Assembly: GCA_963693365.1 (NCBI GenBank)
Contig: CAVNZM010000016.1
Coordinates: 2,356,001 to 2,420,000 of the forward strand
Direction of reading: 5' to 3'
DNA: 64,000 nucleotides
DNA from: Amoebidium appalachense
Lineage: Eukaryota; Ichthyosporea
Below the pieces are notes generated by a model. That model was given only the letters and a program-made list of their open reading frames with translations, did not search any database and had not been told where the DNA came from. The translations under genes were made by a program, and so were the position numbers. Shown one piece after another: positions 29,575-45,119 of the stretch. Within the stretch, counting starts at the first letter, position 1. Every line of letters starts with the position of its first letter.

Positions 29575-29927
29575 CTCCACCTTCCTGTAGAACTGGTCTT
29601 TCTCTAACTGATGGTATTATTGATCAATTACCACGCTTTTACTGTACACGTGCTATACAGTGGAGATCTAATAAGTATAAGGTGGCATCGTTTGCATGCC
29701 CAAACAACACACACACACACCAGTTTAAACGGTCATGTATCGCCAAATGTAGTTTGATAGACCACATAATACCGCAACACACACACGTCACATTCACAAC
29801 AGACACCCAGAAAGATAGCCTACCTGTAAATTACAACATCCTTGATTTTATACTAAACACGCGAAACTACGACCTGTTTATTAGATGTATTGATTGGCTT
29901 GAGAAACACATCGCTACAAAATTCTAG

Positions 29928-29998
<71 letters not shown>

Positions 29999-30059
29999 AC
30001 AAACACACACACACACACACACACACAACCAGCTGATACCGAGCGTCCCAGGGGAGCCC

Positions 30060-30094
<35 letters not shown>

Positions 30095-30286
30095 GGGGAA
30101 CCCCAACTAATTGATTTTTCTTAGTCTTTATGGTGTCTCGTAGAGAAAGTAAACCCTGATATATAGTCATCACCCGACATCTATGTACGTGATCATGATA
30201 TACCGCTGAGGGGATATTCCGAGCAAAAACCCCCCATACCTGAGACTGGTCTCTCTTTGCCTCGAGTAAACAGCGTAAACCCCCAT
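29575..30286 (+). mobile_element. Non-LTR retrotransposon copy C
   Basis: Plus-strand copy. ORF end from CRTGLSLTDGIIDQLPRFYC to WLEKHIATKF, TAG, (CA)n of about 90 bp, CCAGCTGATACCGAGCGTCC, a run of about 30 A, then the tail ending CAGCGTAAACCCC. It lies inside the duplicated block 28130-30752. A diverged inverted copy of the tail is found directly upstream at 29297-29530. Confidence 0.72.
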
Positions 30287-30499
30287 CTCCATATGTGCAT
30301 TGTTGGGTGGAATTACTGTTGGCCTTGGCGTGGGCACCTCATCCCAGCTCACATGCATGCCGATCATATAAAGCAACCCCCCCCTCCCCCCCTCCCCCCC
30401 CCCCCCCCCCCCCCAACACACACATACACACCACACACACAAATGTGCACGCAAGCACACACACGTAAGAACGCACACACGCACGCACTGCGGCACACA

Positions 30500-31110
<611 letters not shown>

Positions 31111-31859
31111 AAGCTTTTCTGTGTTCCCATTCCTCCTTGCCTCCCTATCGCCATCACAAGCTTATCCACATAAACTTCATTGTTGGAAAGCTCACGGATC
31201 GAGAGGCTCGACTAACACGGCATACATTTTATGGCTAACACAACCCCCCCCCCCCACCCCACAACCCGAGAGGTTGTATGCATGGCGTTTTTGTTAGAAA
31301 CACACACACACACACACTGACAGACACAAACGCACAAACACACACACACACACGTCTCTCTTTCTCCCCCCCCCCCCCCCTCCCCAACCCCCACAATTCC
31401 CTCCCTCCCTCCCTCCTTCTCCCTTTCTCTCTCGCAGTCTCACCCTCGCCCTTTCCCTCCCCCCCCTCCCTTCCCTCCCCCCCCCCCCCTCCCCCTCCCG
31501 GCCCCCCGCATCTATCCTCTCGGGGGTTGTGTTGTGGTGGTGGTGGGGCAGGACGGAGGCACCGATGGGGCTTGTGTGTGTGGTGGTGGTGGTGATGGGG
31601 TGGGGGGGGGGGGGGAGGGGGGGGGGGGGGAGAGGCGGGGGGAGGGGGGGGGGGGGGGGGGCGGGGAAATAGCGTGATGAGGAGCAGAGTTTCGATTTTT
31701 CTTGTTTAAAAGTTATAGGCAATAATGTCCTATGCTACACCTAAAGGGAGACATCAACGAGTTTTAAAGAAACATGAAGTACACCACCCACACACATGCA
31801 CCTACACACCCACAAACACGCACGTACGAATAAAAGCATGTGCAACCCGCAACACACAC

Positions 31860-31935
31860 ACACACATCCACACACATTCCTTTACTCGCGCACTCACACT
31901 CATACCCTCACACTGTGGGGACGCTCGCGCGCGCG

Positions 31936-31973
<38 letters not shown>

Positions 31974-32083
31974 ACACACGCACGCACACACACACACACA
32001 CACACGCACACACACCCACACACATTCCTTTACTCGCGCACTCACACTCATACCCTCACACTGTGGGGACGCTCGCGCGCGCG

Positions 32084-32123
<40 letters not shown>

Positions 32124-32216
32124 ACACACGCACGCACACACACACACACACACACGCACACACACACACACACGCACATGCACGCAAACACACGCACACA
32201 CACACACACACACTGT

Positions 32217-32309
<93 letters not shown>

Positions 32310-32310
32310 A
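31860..32310. repeat. Tandem 148-bp duplication within (CA)n
   Basis: The block CATTCCTTTACTCGCGCACT ... CACTGTGGGGACGCTCGCG with its flanking CA/CG repeats appears twice, starting about 31875 and 32023, apparently identical, followed by a pure (CA)n tract. Confidence 0.85.
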
Positions 32311-32319
32311 GGAGTCACT

Positions 32320-33059
32320 ACCGTATGCGCAGTACAACTAGTAACCGGGGGGTGACTGATATTGAGATACCAACAATGGTGGGTGGACATTCAAGATTCT
32401 CCCCCCCCCCCCCCCCCCCTTCCCCACCCCTCGCCTCCCCCCTTCCCCCCCTCCCCCCTCCCCCTCCACACACACACACACACACACAAACACCACCACC
32501 ACCATGACCACGGCCGGCCACCACAACCACGAACCGTTAACCCCTCTTTCGAACCCACCCCCCTCCCCCCACCCCCCTCCAACCACCACCCCCCCACCCC
32601 CACACCCTATCGACCGGGAAATTTCAGAACATCACACTTACAATAAGTCTATCATCACGGTCCCCCCCAAAATCAAGATCGTAATCATTCGCCTATGTCC
32701 AAACTTTCAATTCGCCTATAATAATTTCCACTGGTTTCAAGTGCTTATGATCTTAATGTCGCTGAGTCCGACCCACAGTAAGGTCATCATGCCGCCACCG
32801 TGGCAAGTTTACACCCCCCTTCTTCTTTTTTTTTTTCTCCCTCCAACACGTCGATTCATGCTTACAATGCTACGCATTCCTCGAGTTTTTTCAGCAAACT
32901 TTCCTGGGTCAGGAGGCTGTACGTGGCGTATCCTGCCTTTGCCCTTGAATTTGTCTCCATTTTTTTATCACTTTCTCTGTGCGTCAGCGGAGAGATACTA
33001 TTCTGTATCACTACCGTCGGTGGTGACACGGTGGTGGTGGTGGTGGTGGTGGTGGTGAT

Positions 33060-33091
<32 letters not shown>

Positions 33092-34370
33092 GGGGAGAGG
33101 GGGGGGGGGGGGACAGGAAAGAAGGGGACTCCCCGGTCGGAAAAGAGCAAAAAGAAACTTTGGCATTTATTTCGGTTTTTTTTTCAAGCGAGAAAATTAA
33201 AAACAATAAAAGAATAACGTCCGACACCGCCGGGAAGAAGAGCCTAAGGAAACAAGTCACAAAGTGAGCAAATTCATGCTCCGAGTCGGGCAGTGCATAA
33301 ATGCACTGTATATCCCGACTTTTTTGTTGTTTTATTCGAACATTTTTTTGCACACAAAAACTACCCGCCAAAATTTCCATACATGGCTAATCAGCCTATC
33401 AGTTATATCGGGCGCCAATTATAGGTCAATGCAATTTTTTTTGAGATTGCGATATTCCCATTCTTGTTGTTTTATAATACCCCGATGATTAAGGTCCTGA
33501 AGCACCTGAGGCACGAATAATATTTGACAAAAACTCGACACATAGGCCACCACTGCATGCCGTCACTTTACTAATACCGTAGTAATACTTTCAAATTTTG
33601 CTTTCTTTTCTCAATGAATGAGACGAGGTGTGGTTGAGTCACTGCTGGGCTTCAATAATTCAGTTGGGCCAAATTAAATCTCAGGCCACCATGTGAGCCG
33701 TGTAAGGCTTTTATTAGGACCTGTAGTACGGTACGCAACATTTTTAAATTAAATCTAGAGGGCCTATCAGAGCTTGTACATGTATATTGTAGTTATACTG
33801 GGTCACAGTAATTGCCCGAGAAATAGAACTGAGCACATAATAGTGTCAGGCCGTGAGCGCTAATTATTGGACAGAACCTGATGTCACGGAGCCTAATAAT
33901 TGCAGAACAATTATGACCGTGTCCCAGAAAAAAAAGGATTGGCTAGTATAAATCAGGCAGATCTATCAATATAAGCCATCAATGACACACATAATTATTA
34001 ATTGTATAGTATAAATTAGGCGGCTCTATCGATATCATAAACATACGTACCGTGACTTTTTTGGCATTGTGGAATTTTGGCATTGTGGAATTATGCAAGC
34101 CTATACACTAAACAAAATTCATATGCTCGAGACTGGCCGTTGCAAAGTCCCAAATCTTTGGATCATCAGTAGCTTAAACTTTGCCACATTCAGACAGGGT
34201 CACGTGCGGCACCTAATATTGCCATTTATTCAAGATGTGTTTACCGTACCATGTATACATAAAAATATGCCATGCAGGCTAAGGTAATCATACTTATCGA
34301 AATTGCACATTCAGCTCAGCATTGCCAGTGATAACATGTTGACCCTCGTCAAAAAAAAAAAAAAAAAAAA
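32320..34370. other. No supported gene
   Basis: C-rich then ordinary sequence. The open frames here show no recognisable domain. (GGT)n at 33027-33057 and poly(G) at 33075 interrupt it. Direct repeat TTTTTTGGCATTGTGGAATT at 34058. Confidence 0.45.
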
Positions 34371-34376
34371 AAACCT

Positions 34377-35791
34377 TATGCCCCGGACTGCTGGCCCAGG
34401 CCTGGCCGCAGGAACGAATACTCGTGGCGTGTGATGTACCGATGGTGCTTGTAGCGCATATGCACCTTCAGACTCTTCCACGTATCATACCCCTTGTCGC
34501 ACCCATTCACGCTCTCTATACACTCAAACATGCATCCCGTGCGCGGAGACCACCCCTCAAGGCTCATCTTCCGGCCAACAGACATTGCACCGGAATCGCA
34601 ACTGCTACTCCGTTTCATCTTCAACCCACGGCACACACTCCCTTCTCCGACGGAGCCTCTAGAAGTTCGCCGCGGGGCCTCCGGTTGGTTTGCCCCTGGG
34701 CAGTTTGACGCCTGCGAATTTTTCTGGGAGAAAGAGTTTGGAGAGGTGGATATCGATGTTGCTGTTGCCGCGTCGTTTTGATGTCCATTAGAGCTCTTCG
34801 GGTCCTGGCTTAGCAGCCAATTGACGAAGAATTCATCCTGAATGCTCCCTAAGGAAGGAGTCCACGTGGTTCCGATGGTGGGCGTGTCAGAAACGGATGA
34901 ATCGATGGATGTGGTGCGAGGAGGTAACGAATATTTGCTCAGTGGGTTCAAATTGGCCCGGGGGTCACCGTGTGAACTCTTGCTCTTGTGAAAACTCATT
35001 CGTGTCTCCTCGAGATGGCTGTGTGTGCAGTCGTTATAATTATTGGTGATGGTGTTGTGTCGTGTGAAGACGACGGGGGACTCCATTTCAAAATCCGGTG
35101 GCACTGCGCTGTCGTGCAAATCCTCAAACGAACTCGTGTAGCACGCGGGTGACGGCTGCGCGGGCTCCTCCTGAGTTAATACGCCCAGGACCGAATGGAT
35201 TTGTGACAAAAGCTGAAGAATTTCATTGTCGCTACACACATCTTGGCTGTTGTGACGGGGAGGGATGGAGGCCGCTGCAGTTGTGCAAGGGAGGCTATTA
35301 AGGAAGTTTGCAATCACCTCGAGAGCTCCGGCTGTGAGAGTGTCTGTAAGCTCGTTGGAGCATTCTTCTGAATTTTCGTGCTGTGTGTCCCCACGCACGC
35401 TCAACATGGGCATGTGGCTGTGCTTGCTGTTATTAGCGTTCATGAATCCCGGATGGCATTGGGTGAACGTGTGTGTCTGCGTCTGCGGGGTGCTCCCCCT
35501 CCCTGCGTTGTAATCATTGAAGGGGAATCCGCTAGCGTAAACGGTTTCGGGTGTGGAGGTACAGGAGGAAATATGGATGTGTGTAACAGTTGAAGCCTCA
35601 GGTGAATGTCTGCTGGTCTTGTTCTGAAAAACATCATTGGTGTTTATGAACTGTGTGGCTTTGAAATTAGTGTATTTCCACTGTGTGTGATGGTGTAAAC
35701 TCTGTTCCCTAGAGGCATATGCATGCCCGCCATCGGGGAGAAACACTTGCTGGCTATGGCCAGATGCATGGCCATGGAGTGAAACTTGCAT
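34377..35791 (-). CDS. Intronless zinc-finger protein, paralog 2 (471 aa)
   Basis: Single open frame on the minus strand from ATG at 35791 to a TAA just upstream of a run of 23 A on the plus strand. It aligns over its whole length with the 25676-27022 gene: QVFLPDGGHAYAS, YASGFPFNDYNA, SLGSIQDEFFVNWLLSQ, VCRGLKMKRSSSCDSG, and a C-terminal C424-x6-C431-x12-H444-x4-H449 finger identical in most positions. Insertions (for example an Asn/Ala stretch in the centre) account for the extra length. The pair is convergent, about 7.4 kb apart, and both copies look intact, so an inverted duplication with both genes kept is the simplest reading. Function unknown; probably a transcription regulator. Confidence 0.85.
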
Positions 35792-35879
35792 GATTTCGTC
35801 GTTTGTAGGAGCGCTTGCGCGGCTAATTAGAAGACGGAACTCATTAAACTGGCACACACGTCAAACTTGTTAAAAGTTT

Positions 35880-38540
35880 TGAAAGAAATGGGTCCCAGCG
35901 AAAAAATAGTGAGCTTCAGGCTGGTTTTAGCTGCTGGCTTTATCATCGCCGAGTCCCGACGTGACTCTGAGCCGCCTGATGCAAAACTTGATTGGTGGTG
36001 CACATGAGCCAGGCATGTGCATGCAGAACCCTCAAACAGCGGTTGGTGACTTAACCCCTACATAAATAAAAAACCTATTTTCGAACGCTGGCGGCAAGAG
36101 GATGCCCGGGATTCACGGATTCCAACCCTGGAATAGATCGGCTTATAAGTGCATCAATCCGATTTCAACGTTTTTACGGGGATTCACATCAGTACGTAAC
36201 TGTCTTAAAAGAAACCCCGCCGGCGCCGCCGCGGTTGGCAAAATCGACACAAATCACGTGTTCATAACACGTGCGGACATTAGGAACACGCCGTTTTTTT
36301 ATGGGACACAAAGAATAACATATGAACATGTGCTTGGTGCATCTTTGTCCACTTTGGCCGCCTGTAATGATTCTTTTCTATTTTTCAAAGCTGGCAGGGT
36401 TGGGCTGGTGTTGGCCAGCTTAACCGTATTGTCCTTTGGCCAATCGTAACGGACAGTTTCTTAATCGTAACGGGGGGGGTTCTTGGGGATCTGCAAGCCC
36501 AGCTAAAAACGCCCCTCCAGTCATAAAACTCAAAATACGCGTTTTTACAGATTAAATATCGCAACATTACAAGCCCTTGGACACTTGTCGGGGTTCGATA
36601 TTGCTCATGAGGCGCGGTAGAGATGTTCTTGAACAGAAATATTGAAAAAATTAGGTACAGTTAAAGGGGGCCTTAAAGCGTTTATAATGCTATACTGATG
36701 CGAAAGCTGTTACGACGGCACCCTAACCTTATTCGTATCGGGGTCTTTCGTTAATCGTAATCACGACGATTTTTTCTTTGTAACCCCCCCCCCTGAAAGC
36801 TGGTCGATTTTGGCCTTCGGGCGAACGACTCGGGGTTAAGCTTCCGGAGAGAGAAGGGATGGCGCGATTGCAGGGCAGCTCAGGTTTCGGGAGCTCGAGG
36901 CTTGCAGTTTATGCACAAAATGCAATCATTATAAAGTTTGGCCTTACTGACTAACGTAGATGCATTTTAACACTTAATCATATTATGTACAGTTTTTACA
37001 GCGTTACGCGTACACGGTTCTCGCTCATTTACAAAAACTGATCGATCCACTCACTGACTGTCAGTCGGCCCTGAATGGGTACAGCCTGTCCTCGAAAGCT
37101 CGAAAAGTTTCCCTGACATTTTAGGTTATAGCCACCGATTTTTGGCAACCAATCGCTCAAGTTGAGCAAACAAAAACAAAAACAAAAAAGAAAAAAAAGA
37201 AAGAAAAAAAGCCATCAGCCAAAAACATGACTCGCAGATTCCGAAGTGACCTGTGATTGGCTACAGTAAGGAGAATCGGCCAATAGCTGCGATGGTGCGC
37301 TTTTATCTAATCGAAATCTGGTTTCGAATTCGGCTGAGCCTGATTACGTAACGTTGCCTAGGCTATGTAGAAGCTTTGGTATGTAAAGAATGCTGTTACA
37401 TCGATTTCAATTGGAGGGAATGAAACCTGATGATTGCAATTATCACAGCCTGGTCACACAAACAAGCACCCAATAGATGAGCAGCTTGGCACCTTGTGTG
37501 CCTTGTGTCACAAGTTGTGTCACTTGTGTGCACACAAATAATCAGGGTGTGAAATTTGTTTTTGGCTAGTGTCATTTGGCGGTAACTTTCCACCAGCCTG
37601 GACGGCCCCCACAGAGCTAACAACCGTTTTTAGGTGGTATTTTTTTCTCCTTTTGACTCGGTGTATTTTCTTCTATATTTGTCTCTGTTAGGGCCAATTT
37701 TTGGAAATTTGATAGATCTAACCTCAAAAGTTCGGAACAATTTTCGGACTTTTAGGGGCAATTTTCTGGCCCAAAACCTTGAATTTCACAGCCTGCCGTG
37801 AATGTGATGTACGTACAGACTGAAGAACCGCCCACGGATACTGGCCTGCCTTATGTATACAGTAGCGGCTCCATGCTATGATAGGCCTACGCATGGGATT
37901 TTACCCGTTCTCCCAAAGACTCCAAGTTCAACACAAATAAGCCGAACTTCCATTGATTATTTATTACAACACCCACCTCTTCAAATGGGATTTGTCATTC
38001 GACACTAGGACATGCGAACTAAACAACGTTAACGATTGGTCGACAAAACATTTGAGGCATGCCCCGGGTGACGGACGTCGACCGTCGGATATATCATGCA
38101 ACCTTATGCAAGCATGCGGCAACCGTTATCATGCATACACAACCCTATAAAGGCTTCATAGGTCTACCAACTTTTCCCGATATTCGTCTACTGAATACAA
38201 GTGCACTAATAAAAATTAATTACGAAAGTTGTTTCTCATAATCCGTAATGCCGTTAATTTTTTCTGCAATGCTTTGTTATGAAGTAGATACATATATGCT
38301 ATGGAAACAAGGACCGTCTCGCTATTAAGGGATACGGGATCGCGCGGCTCGAATACTTTCTGGCGCCGCTCAGATCGATATCTATCTGGATTGAGTGGGC
38401 TTGATCTGCATATTGGGCACCTAAGATCGTGTGGCCGAGCTATACCATGTACACACGGCATGCCACACACGTGTCCGGACAAAACTGCGCTGCACATTTT
38501 TCATGAAGGCGGGTTGTTTTCTAACTATATATGTTAGGCA
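35880..38540. other. No supported gene
   Basis: Upstream side of zinc-finger paralog 2. Ordinary base composition without poly(C). A minus-strand frame at 38216-38497 has CGMPCVHG and LRCPICRSS, a possible partial zinc-binding motif, but nothing else supports a gene. Confidence 0.4.
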
Positions 38541-38546
38541 CTCACA

Positions 38547-39383
38547 ATGCCAACTTGCGCGGCTAACTACTGCAAAAATGACGAAGAAACAGTCTCTCCC
38601 AAAGATCCTACCAGGAAGATAAAGCATTTTACTGTTCCATATGGATGCAAACCAAATGTATTGGCTAGGAGGCATGCTTGGTTAAATGCTATAGGCAGGC
38701 AGGAGCAAACAAAGTATGAGCGGAAACAAATAGCAGAACACACAAAGCAAGCACCCCCCGACCCAGACACACACACAGACACAAGGCCAAAGGCCTCGGA
38801 TGGGACAGACGTAAATACAGACACAACCACTACTGAGACACACACAGCTGACACACAATCCGAAAATGCCAATGACTCGGCTGTGCCAGCTGAGTAGTCG
38901 GCACAAGAACCACAACCAAAGAGGAAACGGGGGCAACCGAAGGTGGAAGTCCCCTGGCCACTGGCTATCCTTAAGCAACTGGTTGTATGCGAGGCACATT
39001 TCACCGATGATGATATTACTGCTAAGAATGGAAAACTGAAATTAACAAAGGATGCATGTCCCATCCGAATGGAACTAGACCCGATGTACAGAGAGAAGGT
39101 ACAGCTATTGAGGGAGGAAAGGGCCAATAGTCATATGCAAGCTGTAGGAATGGATGCCTCAGATAATGAGCAAACACGGAAACGAGCGAGGGAGCGGGGG
39201 GAGACGAGCAGTGAGAGGGCTTTTGGGCGCATGAAAAATTATCGGCTGTTTGGCAATCAGGTGCAGATGTCGATGGTAGGCACCCATTGGATGGTAGCTA
39301 AGGCTGTGGCTTTCTTGTGTAACATGCAAGAGCCACTATATAAGGATATGGTGGGGCCCGGGCACACCAAAAGCATGGTGTAG
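38547..39383 (+). pseudogene. THAP-domain / DDE transposase remnant
   Basis: One frame, interrupted by an in-frame TAG at 38895-38897. The N-terminus MPTCAANYCKND with FTVPYG...RRHAWLNAIGR is the first half of a THAP zinc-binding domain (C-x4-C, aromatic/Pro, Trp). The second half, LKQLVVCEAHFTDDDI with C-x2-H, comes only after about 90 residues of Thr/Asp/Glu-rich linker. The C-terminus SSERAFGRMKNYRLFGNQV...VAFLCNMQEPLYKD matches the last catalytic-Glu segment of DDE_Tnp_4 transposases (PIF/Harbinger or ISL2EU type). The first two acidic residues and most of the core are absent, so the copy is an internally deleted, inactive transposase or a THAP gene derived from one. Confidence 0.65.
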
Positions 39384-39426
39384 AATTTTCGTTTTCGATT
39401 GCCTCTCCCTAAAGCCCCCTTCTCTG

Positions 39427-39427
<1 letters not shown>

Positions 39428-39461
<34 letters not shown>

Positions 39462-39463
39462 TT

Positions 39464-39530
<67 letters not shown>
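39428..39530. repeat. Poly(T)/poly(G) run
   Basis: About 40 T followed by about 55 G, between the transposase remnant and the nuclease pseudogene. Confidence 0.95.
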
Positions 39531-39531
<1 letters not shown>

Positions 39532-39639
39532 AAAATATGAATGAATGCTTGCATGTATGTATTCGGCCAGTAGGGCTCCACTTTTCCTGTATAGGAAAAT
39601 AATAATAATAATTGAAATTATTATGTATTTGTGTGCCAA

Positions 39640-39721
39640 GTACAACCTTGAGTCGTTCTCCCCCCCCCCCCCCCCCCCTCCCCCCCCCTTCACACACACA
39701 CACAACCACGCACACACGGAA

Positions 39722-39764
<43 letters not shown>

Positions 39765-40013
39765 TTTGCACACACGCACGCATGCACGCCCCCCCCCCCC
39801 CCCCCACACACGTGTGTGTGTGGGGGGGGGGGGGGGGGGGGGGGGCAGGTAGGCACGTATGCAAACACCAAGGGGGGAGGAGGGACCGGGGGGAGGGGGG
39901 GGGGGGGGGGTAGGAAACATATGCAGGCACCAGGGTCTGGTACATTGCTCTCAGATTTGAGACACGGTCTTCATTCATTCATTATAGGTTCACTAGATCG
40001 GTCAGAAGATCAC

Positions 40014-40073
<60 letters not shown>

Positions 40074-40102
40074 ACAGTACACATTATGAAAGATAACGTA
40101 AA

Positions 40103-40135
<33 letters not shown>
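39640..40135. repeat. Poly(C), (CACG)n and poly(G) cluster
   Basis: (CACG)n at 39722-39764, poly(C) at 39660 and 40017-40059, poly(G) at 39821 and 39895, and a poly(A) run at 40104-40135. No gene. Confidence 0.9.
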
Positions 40136-40137
<2 letters not shown>

Positions 40138-40179
40138 AAGGAAAACAGAATCATTCAGTTGCATTTTCAGTGTTCGTGT

Positions 40180-41532
40180 TCACTTCTTCTTCTTCTTCCA
40201 CTTTTTGTGGTTTTCTGCCCTGTATGATGGATACATTTGCACCATAAACTTTTCATTCCAGGTAAAACTATACTTGTGTCCAGTAGGGTCTATTTGCTGT
40301 ACAAATGCACGGAGCCCTACAAGGTCAGGCTTGTACTACATGATTGGGCCAATTCTTCTACACTTGGTCCTACTATCCGCCTCTTTTTCGTACCATCTGC
40401 ATATTGCATCTCTATAACCTCTTCACCCTCATCATTGCACCTCTATAACCTCATCACCTCAGCCCCGTTTTCATACGTTCCATGTTCGTATTCAAGATCC
40501 CACCACTCAACCTCTTCCTCCACTGCTTCACCTCCTTTCCGTCCGATTTCGACTCTTCCTGCCCGTTCGTCCCCACCCTGCTTGTTTTCTGTGCTTTTAA
40601 CGGGCTTTTCCTTCCCTCTTTTCCCCTTTCTGACCCGTTGGATATGCTGGAGCAGATCTGTGAACACAACCCCCGCAGCTACCGGCCTTCCCTCGCGTCC
40701 CCAGGCCCGGCACGCCTCACTTACAGCTGCGTGCAAAGTGCCCATGCCAATTCCCCTGAGCTTTTTCACATAATCACAGCCATTCACAATAGCAAAATAA
40801 CGCAGTATTTCTATATCCCATCCGTCGAAGTTGTACTTTGTGCTTCTGGTAAAAACATCGGCGGGGGTTACAATCACTCCGTACAGTTTGGGAATGCGCA
40901 CCGCATTAGCGGTCCCAGGGATGACCGCCGCATCCGCAATGCGCAGTTTGTATACAACCCGCGGGATGTTATACAGAAGAAGGTCGGCATCCTCAGTGAC
41001 AACAGTGTGTGCCAAACCGGTACGTGCCATCATAGGCAAGCTGGGGGTCTGCTTCGTATGGAGCTACTGTGTAATCGACATTCTCATCTTTCAGTCTAAG
41101 GATGATTGCATGTAAAACTCTGTTATCTAACTCTGCAGCGCTTCTCCATTTGTTTTTAGTTACTTCCTCCTGTTTCTCTCTTTTTGTGGCTATTTCTTGG
41201 CGGGCTTTGACCACCTTTTCTGCACGGTCGTTATCAACTAGTTTTCCCTCTTTCAATCTGCGCCCATCAAACACATAGTGTGGCTGGACCCCTGCTAGCC
41301 TATACGTATTAACTTTGGACATAAAGTGATTTGCAATAGCTGCATATGTGTCGTCTGTGACTTTTTTGTCATCTATTTGCTGTTTGGCTACTGTGTCAGC
41401 GAAAACTGAAAAGGACTTGTGGACCTGCACCATCCCGTCAAAAGCAACTACCCCACGTTGCAACTCTGCAGTAACATCTGTGGCTTTTTCGGCACTAATG
41501 CCGAGTGCTGGGAGCAAGCCCTGCACACCCAT
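40180..41532 (-). pseudogene. XPG/FEN1/EXO1-family nuclease, frame-broken
   Basis: The protein starts MGVQGLLPALG; glycine 2 is at the N-terminus as in the family. It keeps the motifs of the structure-specific 5' nuclease core: VVAFDG, YVFDGRRLKEGK, APYEADPQLAY, TEDADLLLY and NGCDYVKKLRGIGMG, which supply the usual metal-binding Asp/Glu residues and the start of the helix-hairpin-helix. One extra base at about 41031, between QLAY and MARTGLAH, shifts the frame. An in-frame TAG at 40443-40445 and a further disruption near 40315 precede a Lys-rich tail ending in TGA. No introns. YEAD-x-QLAY resembles EXO1 more than FEN1. It may be a decayed cellular copy or a gene carried by the nearby THAP transposon. 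Confidence 0.72.
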
Positions 41533-41829
41533 GGTAAAAGTGCATGTATTCAAAGTAGTTTCTTTTCATGAAAAAAATTCTTTCGGGTTGTGCGCCCTCT
41601 GCGTTAACGTGCGAACACAAAACTCGTTGTACGGTGTGGGTGCGTAGCAACGCGTTACGTAATCAGGGGGAAAAAAGGCGGCGCCAGAAAGAAATCGGGG
41701 ACCACTCAAAATCGCCGATCCCGTATCCCTTAATCATGATGATGGAATGTCCGAGGGAGTGAACAAGCCTAGCTAGGCCTTGCAAGAATCCCGAAGAAGC
41801 TAGCGGAAGAAATGAGTTGTGTTCTTTTT

Positions 41830-44885
<3,056 letters not shown>

Positions 44886-44985
44886 TAAAAACATTAGAAA
44901 AGAAACTCTATAGAAACCGAGAATTCCGTTTTTGCTACCGGTTTGCACTTCACTCTCACGTGTGGCGCGGCGAGTACAATAATAT

Positions 44986-45010
44986 ATATATATATATGTG
45001 TGTGTATGTG

Positions 45011-45105
<95 letters not shown>
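44986..45105. repeat. (TA)n/(TG)n/(CA)n compound microsatellite
   Basis: ATATATAT, TGTGTATG and then about 45 CA units just beyond the 5' end of LINE copy D; potentially hairpin-forming. Confidence 0.9.
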
Positions 45106-45107
<2 letters not shown>

Positions 45108-45119
45108 TTTCAATGCATA

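Noticed and set aside
38216-38497. Minus-strand frame with CGMPCVHG and CPICRSS as a RING-type gene
   Set aside because: Only four cysteines in a partial pattern, no flanking splice sites or homologous context.
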